Assembly (NCBI RefSeq): GCF_002251735.1
Contig: NZ_NOXS01000031.1
Location: 1-64,000, forward strand
From: Elstera cyanobacteriorum
Lineage (GTDB): Bacteria > Pseudomonadota > Alphaproteobacteria > Elsterales > Elsteraceae
Length of the DNA: 64,000 bases
Reading direction: 5' to 3'
Below, in pieces: positions 60,242-64,000 of the stretch (position 1 is its first letter; each line of letters opens with the position of its first letter). The translations under genes were made by a program, and so were the position numbers. The notes under the pieces were generated by a model. That model was not told the DNA's origin, searched no databases, and saw only the letters and a list, made by a program, of their open reading frames with translations.

Positions 60242-61927
60242 ATGGGGGAAACGCGCAATACCCGGACTGGCGGCCAAATTCTGGTCGATGCGCTTCGGGT
60301 TCATGGGGTTGACCGGGCCTTCTGCGTTCCGGGCGAAAGCTATCTTGCCGTGTTGGATGCGTTGCACGACGCGGCGGATGCCATCGAGCTGATTGTCTGC
60401 CGTCAGGAGGGGGGAGCGGCCTATATGGCCGAGGCCTATGGCAAGCTAACCGGCACGCCGGGTATCTGTTTCGTCACCCGCGGCCCTGGGGCGACGAATG
60501 CGTCGATTGGCGTGCATACCGCCTTTCAGGATTCGACGCCGATGATCCTGTTCGTCGGCCAAGTGGCGCGCGATCAGGTCGAGCGGGAGGCGTTTCAAGA
60601 GATCGACTATCGCCGCATGTTCGGCCCCATGGCGAAATGGGTCGTGGAAATCGACGATGCCGCCCGCCTGCCGGAGTTGATCAGCCAGGCGTTTCACCGC
60701 GCGGTCAACGGTCGCCCCGGACCGGTTGTCGTCGCGCTGCCCGAGGATATGTTGACCGACCGCGTGGCCGTGGCCGATGCGCCAGCCTATGTGCGGGCCG
60801 ACGCCTATGCCGGGGCGCCGCAGCTCGCGGCCCTGCAAGCCTTACTGGCCGACGCCCGGCGCCCGATGGTCATTGCGGGTGGCGGCGGCTGGTCGGCGGC
60901 GACGGTGGCGGCGCTGCAGACCTTTTCCGAAGCCTTCTGCCTGCCGGTCGCAGCTTCCTTCCGCTGTCAGGATCTCTTCGACAATACTCATCCCCATTAT
61001 GCTGGGGATTTTGGCCCTGCGGCCTCGCCCAAGCTGATCCAGCGGGTGAAAGATAGTGATCTCCTGATCACCATTGGCGCCCGCCTGGGGGAGATGACCA
61101 CCGGCGCCTATACGATGATCGATATTCCGGTGCCGCGGCAAAAGCTGGTGCATATCTACCCGAGCGGCGAGGAGTTGGGCCGCGTCTATCATCCGACGCT
61201 TCCGATCCAGGCCACCGTTCGCGGCTTCCTGACCCCGGCGGCGGCGCTGACACCCCTGGGAGGGATTGCTTGGCGGGCATGGACGGCGGCGGCCCATGCC
61301 GATTACCGCGATCATCTTCAGCATCCGCTGATCCCTGGAGCGGTGCAGATGGGCGAGATTATGGCTTGGCTGCGCGACCACCTGCCCCCCGACGCGATTT
61401 TGACCAATGGGGCAGGGAATTATACCGCTTGGCCGCAACGGTTTTATCAGTATCGCCGGTTTCGTACCCAGTTAGGGCCGACGAATGGCTCGATGGGCTA
61501 TGGCGTTCCGGCGGCGATTTCGGCAAAGCTCGCCCATCGCGACCGGACGGTGGTGGCGTTTGCGGGTGATGGCTGTTTTCTGATGACCGGGCAGGAACTG
61601 GCGACGGCGGCGCAGTATGACGCGCGGGTGATCGTGCTGGTCGTGAATAACGGCATGTATGGCACGATCCGCATGCATCAGGAACGCACCTATCCCGCCC
61701 GTGTTTCGGGCACTGGGCTTACCAACCCGGATTTCGCCGCACTGGCCCGTGCTTATGGGCTGCACGGCGAAACCGTTACGGAAACGGCGGCCTTTGCCGC
61801 CGCGTTCGAGCGCTGCGAGCGGGCGGGAACGGCGGCGCTGATCGAGTTGCGCATCGATCCCGAAGCCCTAACGCCAAAGCTCAGCCTGTCCCAGATCCGC
61901 GCGCAGGCGCAGGCGCGCGGAGCGTAA
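60242..61927 (+). CDS. Thiamine-diphosphate-dependent enzyme, acetolactate-synthase-like
   Basis: 561 residues from the ATG at 60242 (an in-frame GTG at 60179 is possible). Three domains: N-terminal pyrimidine domain with the catalytic Glu in CRQEGGAAYMAEAYG, central FAD/DHAP-type domain, and C-terminal ThDP domain with GDGCFLMTGQELATA then NNGMYG. It resembles acetolactate synthase large-subunit relatives of unknown substrate. No small regulatory subunit follows, so valine/isoleucine synthesis is not implied. First chromosomal gene beyond the island. Confidence 0.88.
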   Translation: MGETRNTRTGGQILVDALRVHGVDRAFCVPGESYLAVLDALHDAADAIELIVCRQEGGAAYMAEAYGKLTGTPGICFVTRGPGATNASIGVHTAFQDSTPMILFVGQVARDQVEREAFQEIDYRRMFGPMAKWVVEIDDAARLPELISQAFHRAVNGRPGPVVVALPEDMLTDRVAVADAPAYVRADAYAGAPQLAALQALLADARRPMVIAGGGGWSAATVAALQTFSEAFCLPVAASFRCQDLFDNTHPHYAGDFGPAASPKLIQRVKDSDLLITIGARLGEMTTGAYTMIDIPVPRQKLVHIYPSGEELGRVYHPTLPIQATVRGFLTPAAALTPLGGIAWRAWTAAAHADYRDHLQHPLIPGAVQMGEIMAWLRDHLPPDAILTNGAGNYTAWPQRFYQYRRFRTQLGPTNGSMGYGVPAAISAKLAHRDRTVVAFAGDGCFLMTGQELATAAQYDARVIVLVVNNGMYGTIRMHQERTYPARVSGTGLTNPDFAALARAYGLHGETVTETAAFAAAFERCERAGTAALIELRIDPEALTPKLSLSQIRAQAQARGA

Positions 61928-61937
61928 GCTTGGCGGG

Positions 61938-62071
61938 CTAGGGCGCTTTCCGTTCGCTTTGGCTCACGACAAGCGCTCTAGCCTCTTATTTTAGAAGCAA
62001 ATGCGTCGTCGCGGGTGCCTGTGCGTTTGACGCGCACAGCGCATCGGGCACCCGCTCGGGATTTGCGCTAG
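61938..62071. repeat. Dispersed two-hairpin repeat, copy 2 (outside island)
   Basis: GGGCGCTTT...AAGCGCTCTA with GTTCGCTTTGGCTCAC inside (61940-61981) corresponds to the inverse of 27299-27343. CGCGGGTG...CACCCGCTCGGGATTTGC (62017-62066) corresponds to 27243-27273 with a longer loop. The far edge supplies the TAG stop of the convergent DUF4405 gene. It lies between two convergent genes, where a bidirectional terminator is expected. Confidence 0.75.
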
Positions 62072-62577
62072 GGTGTAGGGGCGGTCAGCTTCGCCATGAC
62101 CGTCATCGGCGAGACCTTATGCTGGGCGGCAATCCCGGCAATTGTTTCGGTCCCGCGAGCGGCGGTAAACCCGGCCTGCTGCAAGCGCGTTACCGCGCCG
62201 CTTTCATCGAGGCCGAGGATGGGGGCGAGTTGGTGAAGCGGGGCTTTCTGGGCCGCGCCCATCAGGGCTATTGCGGGGTTACCGCCGTTCGGCTTGCTCC
62301 ATCCGCCATAGGCATAGGCGCCCGCCGCGATCAGGGAGAGGCCGAGGCTGATCGGCATGGCTGCCCGGCGGAAGTAATTTTTAAAGCCCGGCCAGTTGCG
62401 CCATAGATGAAGAATGACGGGAACCAGCAGGACCAGCGATAGAATCTCGTGCATCTCGCGGAACAGGTTGGTGCCGAGATGAAAGAACAGTGCCACGCCC
62501 GAGACGGTGGAGACGAGAAACAGGCCCACGGTCAGCGGTGTACCATAGCGGAAGAGGGCGGCTTTTAAGCGCTTCAC
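62068..62577 (-). CDS. DUF4405 membrane protein
   Basis: 169 residues. Two or three membrane helices, with His in ALFFHLGTNLFREMHEILSLVLLVPVILHLWRNW, a pattern suggesting a haem-binding cytochrome-b-like four-helix unit. The soluble C-terminal half (APILGLDESGAVTRLQQAGF, AAQHKVSPMTVMAKL) looks like a small domain found in periplasmic or cytoplasmic tails of such proteins. Function unknown. Confidence 0.72.
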   Translation of the reverse strand: MKRLKAALFRYGTPLTVGLFLVSTVSGVALFFHLGTNLFREMHEILSLVLLVPVILHLWRNWPGFKNYFRRAAMPISLGLSLIAAGAYAYGGWSKPNGGNPAIALMGAAQKAPLHQLAPILGLDESGAVTRLQQAGFTAARGTETIAGIAAQHKVSPMTVMAKLTAPTP

Positions 62578-62679
62578 GAAAAATCCCCTTGTTAGATCAC
62601 CAGAGTGTCTAACGGGGATAGGCCGCGCCCCCTGGGATCATCCCCGGGGGCGGGGTGCGGCAGACTGTCCCTACGAGAA
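62578..62679. other. Spacer with GC-rich hairpin
   Basis: CGCCCCC and GGGGGCG (about 62625-62655) pair around a 13 base loop in the gap between the SDR and DUF4405 genes. It may act as a terminator for the SDR gene, though no T-run follows. Confidence 0.4.
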
Positions 62680-63468
62680 TTAGCGCTGGTCTTCGGGGAG
62701 ATCGGCCAGCCGCCCGCCGAGATCGAAGAACACGTCGCGCGCCCGGCCCATCAGGCTTTCGCCGCCGTCAACGGTAATGGTCTGACCGGTGAAACTCTCG
62801 GTCTCCAGAATGAAGCGGCAGGCGCGGGCGAGGTCTGCGACCGTGCTGCCGCGCCCCAGCGGCGTCGCTTGATGGGCGGTCGCAAAACTATCTTCCGTCT
62901 GCCGCCCGGAAATCAGCGTCAAGCCGGGGGAGACGGCGCCGACGCGGATGCGCGGGGCAAGCTGCATCGCCAGCATGCGCATCAGCCCCTTCAACCCAAC
63001 TTTGCCTAAAGTATAGCTGAGAAAATCCGGGTTAAGATTATCGACCTTCTGGTCGAGGATCGCGATGATCACGCCGCTGTCGATATCTGGCTGGCGGGCG
63101 AAATCGCGCGATAGAAACGCCGGGGCGGCCAGGTTGACGGTCAGATGCGCGTCGAATAGCGGCCAATCCAGCGAATTCAGATGGTCGAATTCAAAGAGGG
63201 AGGCGTTATGGATCAACCCATCGACCGGCCCCGCTAAGGCACGGGCGCGCGGCAGCAGGGCTTCGATCCCGTCCCGCGTCGCAAGGTCGGCTTGCACGGC
63301 CCAAGCGGTGCCGCCCGCCGCGTCAATCTCCGCCACCACCCCAGCGGCTTCGGTTGCCGAGGCATTATAATGCACCAGGATACGATGCCCGGCGGCGGCT
63401 AAATCCTTCGCCAATCCAGCGCCGACGCGCTTAGCCGCGCCGGTGATGAGGATCGTCCGCGCCGTCAT
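62680..63468 (-). CDS. SDR-family oxidoreductase, pteridine reductase-like
   Basis: 262 residues. NAD(P)-binding ILITGAAKRVGAGLAKDL at the N-terminus, DGLIHNASLFE, and the active-site Tyr-x3-Lys in LSYTLGKVGLKGL. Adjacent to folB with a 4 bp overlap, which points to a pteridine or dihydromonapterin/dihydrofolate reductase (FolM-like) role. The substrate is inferred from context only. Confidence 0.85.
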   Translation of the reverse strand: MTARTILITGAAKRVGAGLAKDLAAAGHRILVHYNASATEAAGVVAEIDAAGGTAWAVQADLATRDGIEALLPRARALAGPVDGLIHNASLFEFDHLNSLDWPLFDAHLTVNLAAPAFLSRDFARQPDIDSGVIIAILDQKVDNLNPDFLSYTLGKVGLKGLMRMLAMQLAPRIRVGAVSPGLTLISGRQTEDSFATAHQATPLGRGSTVADLARACRFILETESFTGQTITVDGGESLMGRARDVFFDLGGRLADLPEDQR

Positions 63469-63875
63469 GCTAAAGGCTCTGGGCGGCGGCGGTAGAGTTC
63501 GACGCCGACCGCGTCGATCTCGTTAAAAATCGCGGTTTTCTGAACCGAAACCCGGCAGGCTTCGACGCGCGGCAGGCTGAAACAGAGGGCGACCAATTCT
63601 TCGGCCAGGGTTTCCAGCAGGTCGGTATGCGGGCGGGTCGGCCAGGCTTTTAGGGCGGCGCGCAGCGGGTCATAATCCATAAACACCGCGTCGGTCTCCG
63701 GGCGCGGCGAATGGGCGAACAGCTCGATCCGCACCCGCAGGGGATTAGGATGCTCGGCGAATTTTTCCCACGGGTGCAGACCGACGCGGGCTTCCGTGCG
63801 GATATTATCCAGCAGGATGCGCACGTAATCGCGGCTGGCGTCCCATAGCCCGGTGGGGGAGGATGCTTCTGTCAT
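63465..63875 (-). CDS. folB: Dihydroneopterin aldolase family protein
   Basis: 136 residues. DYVRILLDNIRTEARVGLHPWEK is the FolB opening, where the Glu in this part and the Lys in SVQKTAIF near the end are the expected catalytic residues. It converts dihydroneopterin to hydroxymethyldihydropterin in folate synthesis. It overlaps the SDR gene, so the two form a unit. Confidence 0.85.
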   Translation of the reverse strand: MTEASSPTGLWDASRDYVRILLDNIRTEARVGLHPWEKFAEHPNPLRVRIELFAHSPRPETDAVFMDYDPLRAALKAWPTRPHTDLLETLAEELVALCFSLPRVEACRVSVQKTAIFNEIDAVGVELYRRRPEPLA

Positions 63876-63913
63876 GGGGGAGAGCCTAGGCCGTCACGCG
63901 CGCCTGTCCAGCC

Positions 63914-64000
63914 CTAGGACGAGAGGCAGTGCTGAAGAAAGCGCTGGCCAGCTTCCAACCCGGCATCGTCGATGGAATGGCCGAGGCGCGGGCAGGTTAG
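63914..64000 (-). CDS. C-terminal end of an esterase/hydrolase gene (partial)
   Basis: Only 28 codons and the TAG stop (63914-63916) are inside the window. They read PRLGHSIDDAGLEAGQRFLQ. The LGHSID...GLEAG pattern resembles the end of the phospholipase/carboxylesterase alpha/beta-hydrolases, with the catalytic His in GHSI. Assignment rests on this short piece. Confidence 0.5.
   Translation of the reverse strand, partial: LTCPRLGHSIDDAGLEAGQRFLQHCLSS

Overview
The window looks like a GC-rich alphaproteobacterial chromosome, probably a Rhodospirillales-type genome. The evidence is the codon use, an initiator tRNA with the CCTGA variant of the anticodon stem, and the families of respiratory genes and insertion sequences. 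The species cannot be named from sequence alone. Its dominant feature is a genomic island of about 60 kb inserted in the 3' half of an initiator tRNA-Met (CAT) gene. The 46 bp tRNA 3' end at 2-47 recurs exactly and in the same orientation at 60001-60046. A tyrosine integrase (58601-59833) reads away from the right-hand copy, and the tRNA's probable terminator (60058-60095) lies only behind that copy. Ordinary chromosome resumes at 60047 with a ThDP enzyme, a DUF4405 membrane protein, an SDR reductase, folB and the end of a hydrolase gene.

Layout. 48-3260 is a graveyard of IS3, IS256 and IS481 remnants plus umuDC fragments. 3396-8876 (minus) holds a PP2C/kinase fusion and nirC-nirD-nirB. 9317-11980 is anaerobic ribonucleotide reductase nrdDG. 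11977-12963 is moaA, followed by a Crp/Fnr regulator. 14122-27241 is one long nitrate-respiration operon: fused narK, narGHJI, a PpiC isomerase, a Cys/Gly-tailed small protein, a hemerythrin-like protein, beta carbonic anhydrase, mog and a DUF2478 gene. 27543-31378 is an ABC importer with nnrS. 31243-33326 (minus) is a ubiX/ubiD-like pair, and 33462-35883 is ubiTUV for oxygen-independent ubiquinone synthesis. 35842-39488 holds two more nnrS genes, a DUF2249 gene and an NnrR-like regulator. mobA is at 39795-40421.

40453-47523 is one small gene split by an IS427-group element and by an IS66 element, which itself carries a complete Recombinase-In-Trio (RIT) element. Removing each insertion in silico restores the reading frame it broke. 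47837-57102 is the non-metabolic backbone: a small membrane protein, a HEPN/MNT toxin-antitoxin pair, an inovirus Gp2-like protein, an AAA ATPase/DUF3150/VWA/zinc-ribbon operon, an AT-rich DUF3987 gene and a protein with an excisionase-like C-terminus. 57303-58617 holds two more IS5-family copies.

How it works together. The cargo is close to a complete kit for anaerobic life on nitrate: uptake, Nar enzyme and maturation, three molybdenum-cofactor genes, ammonia-forming nitrite reductase, oxygen-independent quinone and deoxynucleotide synthesis, and NO-related NnrS proteins. Most cargo promoters carry a Crp/Fnr-type box. TTGAT-N4-ATCAA-like boxes precede moaA, the first regulator and narK. TTGCG-N4-CGCAA-like boxes precede nrdD, the ABC/nnrS operon and the DUF2249/nnrS operon. 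TTGAG-N4-CTCAA precedes ubiT. Several of these sit about 41 bp before a plausible start point. nirBD instead shows a sigma-54-type -24/-12 element.
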